DNA of 64,000 bases, from positions 7,168,001 through 7,232,000 of the forward strand of contig NZ_CP018870.1 in assembly GCF_001941845.1 (NCBI RefSeq), in the 5' to 3' direction. This document shows positions 42,026 to 48,643 of this stretch, one piece after another. The DNA comes from Streptomyces sp. TN58. Its GTDB lineage: Bacteria > Actinomycetota > Actinomycetes > Streptomycetales > Streptomycetaceae. The number at the start of each line of letters is the position of its first letter. Position 1 is the first letter of the stretch. Below the pieces are notes generated by a model. The model ran no database searches. It saw only the letters and a program-made list of their open reading frames with translations, and was not told the origin of the DNA. Position numbers and translations under genes: made by a program.

Positions 42026-42724
42026 ATGTCTGATCGCATCATTGCCGCCTGTGACGGAGCGGCGAAGGGAAATCCCGGGCCCGCCGGCTGGGGATGGGTC
42101 ATCGCCGACGCCGAAGGCCGCCCGCAGCGCTGGGAGGCCGGCCCGCTGGGGCGGTCAACCAACAACGTCGGCGAGCTCACCGCGCTCCAGCGGCTGCTGG
42201 AGGCGCTGGAGCCCGGTACGTCCGCCGAGGTGCGGATGGACTCGCAGTACGCGATGAAGGCCGTCACCCAGTGGCTGCCCGGCTGGAAGCGCAACGGCTG
42301 GAAGACCGCCTCCGGCCAGCCCGTCGCCAACCGCGAACTCGTCGAAGCCATCGACCGGCTGCTCGCCGACCGCGACGTGACGTTCCGGTACGTGCCCGCG
42401 CACCGCGAGGACGGCGACCACCTGAACGCGATCGCCGACCAGGCCGCCAGCGACGCGGCCCTGCGGCAGGAGGCCGCGGGCACGGCCCTCGGGAACACGG
42501 ACATGCCCGTCCCGGCGCCCGCCGCGCCCGCGCGGGCCAAGTCCGGTACGGCGAAGAAGCGGTCGGCGTCCACCGGTTCCGCGGCGGGCCGCGGCGGCCG
42601 GGCCATCAAGGCGAAGTTCCCCGGCAGCTGCCCCTGCGGCAAGCCGTACGCCGCCGGCGACATGATCGCCAAGCACGGCAGCCGCTGGGGCCACGAAAGC
42701 TGTGCGACCGCCGGCACGGCCTAG
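42026..42724 (+). CDS. Type I RNase H-like protein with C-terminal Cys domain
   Basis: 232 residues. The RNase H core shows the catalytic carboxylates: Asp in AACDGAAKGNPGPAGWGWV, Glu in NNVGELTALQRLLEAL, Asp in VRMDSQYAMKAV, and Asp in HLNAIADQAAS. It should cleave the RNA strand of RNA-DNA hybrids with Mg2+. A linker rich in Ala/Lys leads to a C-terminal module with CPCGKPYAAGDMIAKHGSRWGHESC, probably one zinc-binding treble-clef-like unit. Its TAG stop lies in the CTAG where the IS5-family element inserted, so the protein was not altered. Confidence 0.9.
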   Translation: MSDRIIAACDGAAKGNPGPAGWGWVIADAEGRPQRWEAGPLGRSTNNVGELTALQRLLEALEPGTSAEVRMDSQYAMKAVTQWLPGWKRNGWKTASGQPVANRELVEAIDRLLADRDVTFRYVPAHREDGDHLNAIADQAASDAALRQEAAGTALGNTDMPVPAPAAPARAKSGTAKKRSASTGSAAGRGGRAIKAKFPGSCPCGKPYAAGDMIAKHGSRWGHESCATAGTA

Positions 42725-42746
42725 GTCCTGTCTGGAGTTCGGATCA
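42724..42746 (+). repeat. Left terminal inverted repeat of the IS
   Basis: Matches the complement of 43784-43806 at 22 of 23 positions; the mismatch is in the TTCGG/TCCGG segment. Confidence 0.92.
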
Positions 42747-42800
42747 GGAGTTCAGTAGATCGCCTGCGCGCGGAGGCTCGGTCTTGATAGACCGTCAGTC

Positions 42801-43283
42801 ATGGCGCGAGGCGATCTCACCGACGAGCAGTGGGCCCTGATCGAGCCCCATCTGCCGATTGCCGCGGTTGGGCCCATCCCTGACCTGCGGAAGCACTTCA
42901 ACGCGGTGATGTGGCGGTTCCGGACCGGTAGCCCCTGGCGTGACCTTCCGGGCGAGTTCGGGCCCTGGCAGAGCGCGTACGACCGCTTCCAGATCTGGGC
43001 GACGCAGGGCGTCTTCCAGCACCTCATGCAGGCAGTGATCGCCGAGGCCGCCACCCGCGGCCAGGCCGACTTGGGCCTGGTCAGCGTGGACTCGGCGACC
43101 GCCCGGGCCCACCATCACGCCGCCGGAATGGCCTTGGACCCCGAGCAGTTGGCAGCCTTGGAGATGGTCGTCGAGGTCGAAAAGGGGGCGAGGCGACTGG
43201 GCAAAGGCCGCAGGACGGACAGGTCGAGGATGAGGCGCGCATCGAGCGGCGACGGGCCCGTCGGCGACACAGGGCCCGCTTGA
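42801..43283 (+). CDS. IS5-family transposase, frame A
   Basis: 160 residues in the zero frame: MARGDLTDEQWALIEPHLP, then FNAVMWRFRTGSPWRDLPGEFGPWQSAYDRF and LVSVDSATARAHHHAAG. The last contains the first catalytic Asp of the DDE triad (VDSATARAHHHA). The conserved N-terminal DUF4096-like domain binds DNA ends. After EVEKGA the frame drifts into non-homologous sequence (RRLGKGRRTDRSRMRRAS) before stopping, so the functional protein requires the shift to frame B at 43181-43187. Confidence 0.9.
   Translation: MARGDLTDEQWALIEPHLPIAAVGPIPDLRKHFNAVMWRFRTGSPWRDLPGEFGPWQSAYDRFQIWATQGVFQHLMQAVIAEAATRGQADLGLVSVDSATARAHHHAAGMALDPEQLAALEMVVEVEKGARRLGKGRRTDRSRMRRASSGDGPVGDTGPA
43181..43187 (+). other. 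Slippery heptamer A-AAG-GGG for -1 frameshift
   Basis: In the zero frame of frame A the sequence reads GAA AAG GGG GCG. A-AAG-GGG fits X-XXY-YYZ. A -1 slip yields EKGGEATGQRPQDGQVEDEARIERRRARRHR and runs directly into frame B without a stop. Confidence 0.75.
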
Positions 43284-43786
43284 AAGCCGCCGAGCTGGGG
43301 CGTTCCCGAGGCGGGCTGACCAGCAAGATCCATGTGGCAGCCGACCGGCGCTGCCGCCCGCTTGCGTTCGTCCTCACGCCCGGGCAGGCCGGCGACAGCC
43401 CGCAGTTCGCCCCGGTCCTGGAGCGGGTCAAGGTACGCGGCCCGATCGGGCGTCCGCGGACCCGGCCGGACGCGGTGGCCGCGGACAAGGCGTACTCGTC
43501 CCGGCGCAACCGCCGCTACCTGCGACGACGCGGTATCCGAGCGGTGATCCCGGAGAAGGTCGACCAGGCCGCGAACCGCAAGAAGCGTGGCAGCGTCGGC
43601 GGTCGGCCGGTCTCGCACGACACGGCGCTCTACAAGGAGCGCAACACCGTGGAACGGTGCATCAACCGACTGCGGAACTGGCGCGGTATCGCTACCCGGT
43701 ACGACAAGACCCCGAAGAGCTACGAGGCCGGACTGCACCTGTGCGGTGCGATGCTCTGGCTCCGCAGCATCGCACCACACTCATGA
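43280..43786 (+). CDS. IS5-family transposase, frame B
   Basis: 168 residues if started at ATG-like 43280, but the frame is open further upstream to the slip site and is expected to be made as a fusion. AAELGRSRGGLTSKIHVAADRRCRPLAF, then VAADKAYSSRRNRRYLRRRGIRAVIP carries the second Asp. YKERNTVERCINRLRNWRGIATRYDKT carries the Glu of the DDE triad. The TGA stop (43784-43786) lies inside the right terminal repeat, as in many compact IS elements. Confidence 0.9.
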   Translation: MKAAELGRSRGGLTSKIHVAADRRCRPLAFVLTPGQAGDSPQFAPVLERVKVRGPIGRPRTRPDAVAADKAYSSRRNRRYLRRRGIRAVIPEKVDQAANRKKRGSVGGRPVSHDTALYKERNTVERCINRLRNWRGIATRYDKTPKSYEAGLHLCGAMLWLRSIAPHS

Positions 43787-43806
43787 TCCGGACTCCAGAC
43801 AGGACC
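43784..43806 (+). repeat. Right terminal inverted repeat of the IS
   Basis: Begins TGATCCGGACTCC and ends ACAGGACC; complementary to 42724-42746. Confidence 0.92.
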
Positions 43807-44227
43807 TAGTAGTGCGTTGTCGGCCGGACCTGTTGCTTCGGGTGGACGGTACGAGAGCGCGGGACCGGGGACCACACGCCGAACCACTGCTCGGCGCCGA
43901 ACTCCTCGAACCGCTCCACCTCGGTGCACCCCAGCTTCTGCGCGACACGCACTGAGCGGTCGTTGGCCACCTGGGTGCAGAGCACCACCGGCTCGCCGGG
44001 AAACGCGTCGGCGAACCAGTCGAGTGCCGCCGAGCACGCCTCAAGAGCGTACCCACGTCCCCACACCTTGGGCAGGAACATGTAACCCAGCTCGGCCTCC
44101 CCGGCACCAGGACGGACGTGCCCCGGACACTCCGCGTCCCGTCGGTCGAGCGTGACGGTGCCGATCATCGCGCCGTCGCGCTCGACCACGAACACGCCAG
44201 GGCGCCGTCCGGGCACTTCAGGCACCT
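43806..44227 (-). pseudogene. C-terminal part of a split GNAT acetyltransferase gene
   Basis: 140 codons: KVPEVPGRRPGVFVVERDGAMIGTV, then ELGYMFLPKVWGRGYALEACSAALDWF with the acetyl-CoA loop (WGRGYA), then TQVANDRSVRVAQKLGCTEVERFEEFGAEQWFGVW. This is the RimJ/RimL-like GNAT pattern but without the expected first 55 residues. These are found at 47202-47363 on the same strand. A fragment could be translated from ATG 44252 inside the inserted element, adding MGRPGSSE, but would lack the substrate-binding N-terminus. The stop TAG overlaps the IS target CTAG. Confidence 0.88.
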
Positions 44228-44344
44228 TCTCCGAACTACCGGGGCGTCCCATGGTCAGGTGACAGGACGATCCGTCCCGTGGAGAAGGGGCAGGTATGAG
44301 GCTGGAGAACTGCTCTGAACGGCGCGGGTGTTAGCTTCCTTCCC

Positions 44345-44974
44345 GTGTTGAAACACCAGGACGAGACCAGGGCGGCCTACGACGGGGTCGTCGAACTGTA
44401 TGCGTCGATGTTCGCCAATCAGTTGGAGACGCAGCCGTTCGCGCGGAACATGATCGGCACCTTCGCCGAGCTCGTGCGTGGCACGGGGAACCTACGGGCA
44501 GCCGACGTCGGGTGCGGACCCGGCCACTTGACGGCCATGCTGCACGACTTGGGGTTGGACTCCTTCGGGCTTGACCTCTCCCCGGCTATGGTCGCCCACG
44601 CCCGGCGGGCCCATCCGGAGCTGCGGTTCGACGAAGCACGAATGGAGGCCCTGCCGGTCGAGGACGGCGCGCTCGGCGGAGTGCTGGCCCACTACTCGAT
44701 GATCCATACCCCACCTGAAGAATTGCCCGCGCTGCTCGCTGAGCAGGTGCGTGTCCTGGCACCAGGGGGCCTGCTCCTGGCGTCCTTCTTCGGAACCGAC
44801 GGGCCGGAGCCTGTCCGCTTCGACCACAAGGTGGCGCCTGCCTATAGCTGGCCAGCGGACCAGTTTGCCGAGTTGCTGACCGAGGCCGGACTCGTCACGG
44901 TGGCTCGGTTGCTCCACGACCCAGCGTCCGAGCGGGGCTTCCTCGACACCCACCTACTGGCCCGCCGCCCGTAG
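44345..44974 (+). CDS. SAM-dependent methyltransferase carried as cargo
   Basis: 209 residues. LRAADVGCGPGHLTAMLHDLGLDSFGLDLSPAMV is motif I plus post-I; GALGGVLAHYSMIHTPPEELPALLAEQVRVLAPGGLLLASFFG covers motifs II/III. The N-terminus TRAAYDGVVELYASMFANQLETQPFARNMIGTFAELV is typical of a small-molecule class I family common in Streptomyces. It lacks the NPPY/NIPY-type motif of Erm or N6-adenine enzymes, so it should not be a ribosomal Erm. GTG 44345 has TAGCTT seven nucleotides upstream (leaderless). It is on the strand opposite to the recombinases, inside the inserted element. Confidence 0.85.
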   Translation: MLKHQDETRAAYDGVVELYASMFANQLETQPFARNMIGTFAELVRGTGNLRAADVGCGPGHLTAMLHDLGLDSFGLDLSPAMVAHARRAHPELRFDEARMEALPVEDGALGGVLAHYSMIHTPPEELPALLAEQVRVLAPGGLLLASFFGTDGPEPVRFDHKVAPAYSWPADQFAELLTEAGLVTVARLLHDPASERGFLDTHLLARRP

Positions 44975-45085
44975 AAACTGGCCCGTGGCCGGGGACGGGG
45001 AGGCGTAGATCATCCGTGGCTGAAGCCCGTCCAAGCACCGCGCTCTGCGGCGATGTCCGCTGAGCACGCCGGGATAGCCATTCAG

Positions 45086-45841
45086 TCACGCAGGCCCCGG
45101 CGGGGTGGCCACCCCACTGGTACGAGCAGCGATCTCCCGGAAGGTAGGAATTCCCATGTCGACAGACTCCTGCTTCCGGGAGATCTGGGCGTCGAGTCGG
45201 GCAAGCTTCTCCTCGGCGTGGGCCAGGCTGCTCTGCAGCCCCTCGATCTCGCCGAGCCAGCCTTCCCTCTCGGCTTCCAAGATGCGCGTGAGGAGGTTGT
45301 CGCGGATTTCGACAAGCCGGGGACGCTCTGTCGCGTGGACGATCAGGACGGGGCATCGGACACAAGCGTGCTCGTGAGCACAGTCAGTTGACCCGATGAG
45401 GAACTCCGGGTCGGGTCTGACAGCATCCGCGCAGAGCAGCGCCAGCACCCCGACGAGAAGCGTTTCACGGCGCGATACTCGCCCTTCCGGGCGGGCCCAG
45501 GCTACGAAGGCATTCCTCCAACCCTGCGACGCAATGTGCTGGCCGTGGGCAGGGCTCCTCTGCCAGCGCTGTTGCCAGGTTTCGCCCGGAAGAGTCATCA
45601 GCCAGTCGAGCACGAGACGTGCCCCGAACATCCGATTCGCCTGGGCACTGGGCTCCACAGCTCGTAGCGGTGGGCGAGCCAGCCGCTCAAGGACCTCTTC
45701 ACGGGTGACCGCGGTCGCTTCCCACGTGCTTGGTCTTTCCCGATGCGGGAATCGGCTCATCAGCTTGAGCTCTTCGGCGCCCACCATGCTGGTGACCCGC
45801 GGGACGAAGCTCGAGCCGACGTGCGTCGCAGTGTTCGTCAT
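45086..45841 (-). CDS. TnpB-like recombinase derivative lacking the catalytic core
   Basis: 251 residues. The first roughly 150 residues (LERLARPPLRAV, LVLDWLMTLPGETWQQRWQRS, QGWRNAFVAWA, VGVLALLCADAVRPDPEFL) match my memory of the N-terminal domain of large actinobacterial tyrosine recombinases of about 700 residues. The rest (CAHEHACVRCPVLIV, RPRLVEIRDNLLTRILEAEREGWLGEIEGLQSSLAHAEEKLARLD) matches their Cys-rich, coiled-coil C-terminus. The middle, with the Arg-HxxR-Tyr catalytic residues, is absent, and the junction is in frame. Its ATG overlaps the stop of the recombinase gene (ATGA, 45838-45841), so it is co-translated. Either a natural deletion product or a dedicated accessory factor. 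Confidence 0.7.
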   Translation of the reverse strand: MTNTATHVGSSFVPRVTSMVGAEELKLMSRFPHRERPSTWEATAVTREEVLERLARPPLRAVEPSAQANRMFGARLVLDWLMTLPGETWQQRWQRSPAHGQHIASQGWRNAFVAWARPEGRVSRRETLLVGVLALLCADAVRPDPEFLIGSTDCAHEHACVRCPVLIVHATERPRLVEIRDNLLTRILEAEREGWLGEIEGLQSSLAHAEEKLARLDAQISRKQESVDMGIPTFREIAARTSGVATPPGPA

Positions 45842-47127
45842 GGGGCGTCCCGGCCGAAGAGGATGGACAAGGAGTCGGGGTTGTAGGACGGCTCGTCAAC
45901 AGCCACAGGGGTCTCCTCGCGTCGCTTCTCCTGACGGGCGTGGTGAGCAAGGCCGGCTCTGATGACGTCGTCCCTGGTCGGACGGTTGTAGATGTCCAGG
46001 GTCGACAGGTACTTGTGGCCGAGGATCTTCTGCACGCAGACCGGCGGCATGTTCGGGTCATCGAGCATGAGGAACGTCGCCGTGTGCCGCAGATCGTGAA
46101 GGGTCCAGTTGGCGCCCAGAAGATCGTTGGCGCGGTTGAACATCATGCGCGCCGCGTCGTATTCCAGCGGCCGCCATGGGCGCCGCAGCGTCCACCACAG
46201 CGGGTGGTGGCGGCCCCGAAGGACGCCCTTTTTCCAGGCGGACTCTTGGTAGAGCCGTAGCCAGACGAACGCATCCGGGGTTGCGGCCAGGTCCTGATAG
46301 TCGCGGGTGCCCTTGCGGATCACACTGACGGTTTGCTCGCCGACAACCGCGCCGCCCTGCTTGACCGTGAGCAGTTCCTCGGCGCGGGCGCCAGTGGCGA
46401 CCCAGAAGGCCAGCAAGGCACGGTCACGATGAGAACGGAGCCCGGCGAAGACCTTGGTGTACATCTCGTCGGGAATCCGCCGCGGGACCCGCTGTGGAAC
46501 GGTCGGCCGGTAGAGGCCCGTGCGTCGGTTGCGGTGCTTCTTCCCACCATCACGCTGTGTCCCGAGCTGGGACAAGCGGCGCCCACGGACCAACGGGAAG
46601 GGGTTCACCAGCAACGAACCGGTGCTTTCATCCAGATGGAAGTTGTAGAACTCCCGCAGCACCGTCTCGCAATGAGCCCGGGTTGCCGGCGAGTACTTGG
46701 TCCCGACCGTGGGCTTACCAGTCACCGGATTCGGCGTCCCCGGTGCCGGCCTGCCACTGCGAGGCGGCGGGACCTTGGAGAGAGCCTTGCCGCGATGGCG
46801 CCAATGGATGCGCTTCGGCTTGTCCGCCACCTTCATCCACAACATGAAGTCCCGGGCGTCTTCCCGGGTCGCACGGTCCCACTCGATCGCGAGCGCCCAT
46901 AGGAACCGGAACCAGCGCAGCAGATCCATGCCGTACGAACGTGGCGTCAACGGCGAGCTGTTCCTGGCCCTCAGCTCCTTGAGGTAGAGCGCAGCGGACT
47001 CGACCGGCCTCCCGCGTCCATCCAGCACCCTGTACGGCTCCCAGGGATCTCCCGTCTTCAGCAACTGGCCTAACTCAGGCAGGACAAAGTTCTTCAGGTC
47101 CCTTCCGGACCGCTGCTCATCAAGCAC
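45838..47127 (-). CDS. Tyrosine site-specific recombinase (TnpA-like)
   Basis: 429 residues. An N-terminal SAM-like core-binding domain (AALYLKELRARNSSPLTPRSYGMDLLRWFRFLWAL) precedes the catalytic domain. Catalytic residues: Arg in VATGARAEELLTV (about 245), the HxxR of LHDLRHTATFLM (about 344), His in KILGHKYLSTLDIYNRPT and the Tyr in IYNRPT (about 380). It cuts and rejoins DNA through a 3'-phosphotyrosine intermediate. It starts at GTG 47127. It is the only complete recombinase in the element and presumably catalysed its insertion into the GNAT gene, either alone or with the truncated partner. Confidence 0.88.
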   Translation of the reverse strand: MLDEQRSGRDLKNFVLPELGQLLKTGDPWEPYRVLDGRGRPVESAALYLKELRARNSSPLTPRSYGMDLLRWFRFLWALAIEWDRATREDARDFMLWMKVADKPKRIHWRHRGKALSKVPPPRSGRPAPGTPNPVTGKPTVGTKYSPATRAHCETVLREFYNFHLDESTGSLLVNPFPLVRGRRLSQLGTQRDGGKKHRNRRTGLYRPTVPQRVPRRIPDEMYTKVFAGLRSHRDRALLAFWVATGARAEELLTVKQGGAVVGEQTVSVIRKGTRDYQDLAATPDAFVWLRLYQESAWKKGVLRGRHHPLWWTLRRPWRPLEYDAARMMFNRANDLLGANWTLHDLRHTATFLMLDDPNMPPVCVQKILGHKYLSTLDIYNRPTRDDVIRAGLAHHARQEKRREETPVAVDEPSYNPDSLSILFGRDAP

Positions 47128-47201
47128 CTCGGGAAGCTAGCAGATGCCTAGCCTGACCTGCGAAGACAGCTGAGTTGGTTCGGTTAACAGGCCCCACTCT
47201 C

Positions 47202-47363
47202 AAGCGCAGCACGTTGTCGGGGACCACCGAGGTACGTCCGCACCTCTGACGAGGCCAACAGGTCGATGAACACCGCACGGTCCCGGGCCTCGGACTCACG
47301 CAACACGAGCCGCTCGGTCCCCAACCGGACGGGAGGCCAGACAACGGGTCCAAGCTCACCCAT
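47202..47363 (-). pseudogene. N-terminal part of the split GNAT acetyltransferase gene
   Basis: 54 codons from ATG 47363, with Glu 55 at the junction: MGELGPVVWPPVRLGTERLV, then LRESEARDRAVFIDLLASSEV and RTYLGGPRQRAALE. This is the typical GNAT opening (TERLVLR...). Beyond the junction the frame reads SGAC and hits TAA at 47184-47186 inside the element. Joining GAG-A of this half to A-AG of 44227 restores ALE-KVPEVPGRR in frame, giving a protein of about 195 residues. Confidence 0.88.
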
Positions 47364-47520
47364 GAGAGGCGACCTGCCGACTCGTTCGAAGCGGGTCCAC
47401 CTGCCGGAGAGGTACGGCAGCCGGAGGGGTGTCTACGACCGGCTGCGGAGGTGGGCCGTGGACTGCACCGCCGAGGACGGATGCGTTCGTGATGTCGATG
47501 ACCAGCTTCCGACCCAATGT

Positions 47521-47547
47521 CATGTAACCAGTTATAGTGGTTACATG
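47521..47547. promoter_or_regulatory. 27-bp operator overlapping promoter and start codon of the CGNR gene
   Basis: CATGTAACCA and TGGTTACATG form a perfect 10-bp inverted repeat with the 7-nt spacer GTTATAG. It contains the -10 element TATAGT (47533-47538), and its last three bases are the ATG start codon. Binding here would block a leaderless message. Confidence 0.75.
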
Positions 47548-48147
47548 GATTCCCCGGCAACCACAGGGCTGACGCTGTACTCCCACACCGGCGTCGCCTA
47601 CCGGTTCGACCCCGGCGCGCTGTGCCTGGAACTGCTGACCACCGGCGGCCCCGGCCCCTACCGCCGGTACGAGGTCCTGCACGAGCCCGCCGACCTGGCC
47701 GCCTGGGCGGGCCGGTCGCGGCTGACCCCTACGCCCGCACTGGACATCTCCCAAGCGGAGGTGGCCGACGTGCGAGGGCTGCGCGACGCACTGTTCCGGG
47801 TGGTCATCGCCCACACGCGCGGCGAGCCTCACCCGCCCCGCGAACTGGAGGTCATCAACGAAGCGGCCGCCCGTCCGGCCATGGCCCCCGCCATCACGCC
47901 GACCGGAATGCGACAGTGGGCCGGAACCGCCACCGGCACGCACCTGGCGGCCACCGTCGCCCGGGACGCCGTCGATTTGCTGACCGGCCCCTTCGCGCAC
48001 CGCATCCGCACCTGCGCCGCCGAGGACTGCCACCTCGTCTACGTCGACACCTCACGCCCCGGACGCCGCCGCTGGTGCTCCATGGAGCACTGCGGCAACC
48101 GCCACAAGGTCAGGGCGCTGCGCGCCCGCCACACCGAGGAAGGATGA
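47545..48147 (+). CDS. CGNR zinc-finger transcriptional regulator
   Basis: 200 residues. The N-terminal roughly 140 residues are the ABATE-type ligand domain (ADLAAWAGRSRLTPTPALDISQAEVADVRGLRDALFRVV). The C-terminal zinc finger reads RTCAAEDCHLVYVDTSRPGRRRWCSMEHCGNRHKVRALRARH, with the CxxxxC...CSMxxCGNR signature. ATG 47545 is part of a 27-bp palindrome with a -10 element inside it, which points to autoregulation. Stop and next ATG overlap (ATGA, 48144-48147), so it is co-translated with an SRPBCC protein. It probably responds to a small molecule. Confidence 0.9.
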   Translation: MDSPATTGLTLYSHTGVAYRFDPGALCLELLTTGGPGPYRRYEVLHEPADLAAWAGRSRLTPTPALDISQAEVADVRGLRDALFRVVIAHTRGEPHPPRELEVINEAAARPAMAPAITPTGMRQWAGTATGTHLAATVARDAVDLLTGPFAHRIRTCAAEDCHLVYVDTSRPGRRRWCSMEHCGNRHKVRALRARHTEEG

Positions 48148-48548
48148 CCTTCATGCCCACAGGACTCACCAAGGACGCCGGCTGGCAGATCGGCGTGTCC
48201 CGCACCCTGCCCCATCCCGCGGCCATCGTCTGGGAGTTCATCAGCAGCCCCGAAGGCATTGCCCTCTGGCTCGGCCCCGGCGCGGTCCTCGCCCCGGAAC
48301 GTGGCACCCCCTACCGGACGGCCGAAGGAGTGGCGGGCGAGGTGCGCGGCTACCGCTCCGCGGACCGCATCCGCGTCACACACGACAACACCACGGTCCA
48401 GGTCGCACTCACCCCCGCCGCCGACGGAGCCCGGACGATGCTCCGCTTCCACCAGGAGCACCTGGCAAACGCTGAAGAGCGCGAACGGCAACGGGCGCAC
48501 TGGCAGCACGTCATGGACCAGGTCGCCACCGCCCTCGACCGGCAGTGA
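48144..48548 (+). CDS. SRPBCC (AHSA1/START-like) domain protein
   Basis: 134 residues. WQIGVSRTLPHPAAIVWEFISSPEGIALWLGPGAVLAPERGTPY is the AHSA1 N-terminal strand-helix signature. The long C-terminal helix is ERERQRAHWQHVMDQVATALDRQ. Such proteins bind hydrophobic ligands in a deep pocket. It is coupled to the CGNR regulator, and may bind or process the same ligand. ATG 48144 is used; ATG 48153 is possible. Confidence 0.82.
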   Translation: MTFMPTGLTKDAGWQIGVSRTLPHPAAIVWEFISSPEGIALWLGPGAVLAPERGTPYRTAEGVAGEVRGYRSADRIRVTHDNTTVQVALTPAADGARTMLRFHQEHLANAEERERQRAHWQHVMDQVATALDRQ

Positions 48549-48643
48549 CAACGGCGTGCGAGGCCTGAGCGGGCGATCCCGACAACGCGGCGGAGTGCCG
48601 TGCGCCCGGCACCGCGAGCCGGACGAGGCTTGCGCAACACGCC

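Larger units (their letters stand above)
42724..43806 (+). mobile_element. IS5-family insertion sequence (IS427-like), about 1.08 kb
   Basis: Bounded by terminal inverted repeats of 23 bp (left begins GGTCCTGTCTGG) with one mismatch, and flanked by TA on both sides (CTAG if a 4-bp duplication is counted: 42721-42724 and 43806-43809). It encodes one DDE transposase in two overlapping frames joined by a probable -1 frameshift. All parts look intact, so it may be active. Confidence 0.93.
44228..47201 (-). mobile_element. Tn554-like element carrying a methyltransferase gene
   Basis: A segment of about 2.97 kb interrupts the GNAT gene within codon 56. Its two ends share TCTC (44228-44231 and 47198-47201, plus strand), the likely crossover core. 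It has no terminal inverted repeats and no longer target duplication. It contains a tyrosine recombinase (TnpA-like), an overlapping partner gene related to TnpB-type recombinases but lacking the catalytic part, and one methyltransferase gene. A TnpC-like gene is absent. Tn554-family elements also use tyrosine recombinases, lack inverted repeats and insert site-specifically. Confidence 0.75.

Noticed and set aside
43806..44252. Reading 43806-44252 as a complete 148-residue GNAT gene
   Set aside because: The start lies in the inserted element and the GNAT N-terminal domain is missing; the missing part is found at 47202-47363 in the same frame.
44345..44974. Cargo methyltransferase as an Erm-type resistance gene (as in Tn554)
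   Set aside because: It has a small-molecule class I methyltransferase pattern and lacks the NLPY/NIPY-type motif of rRNA adenine methyltransferases.
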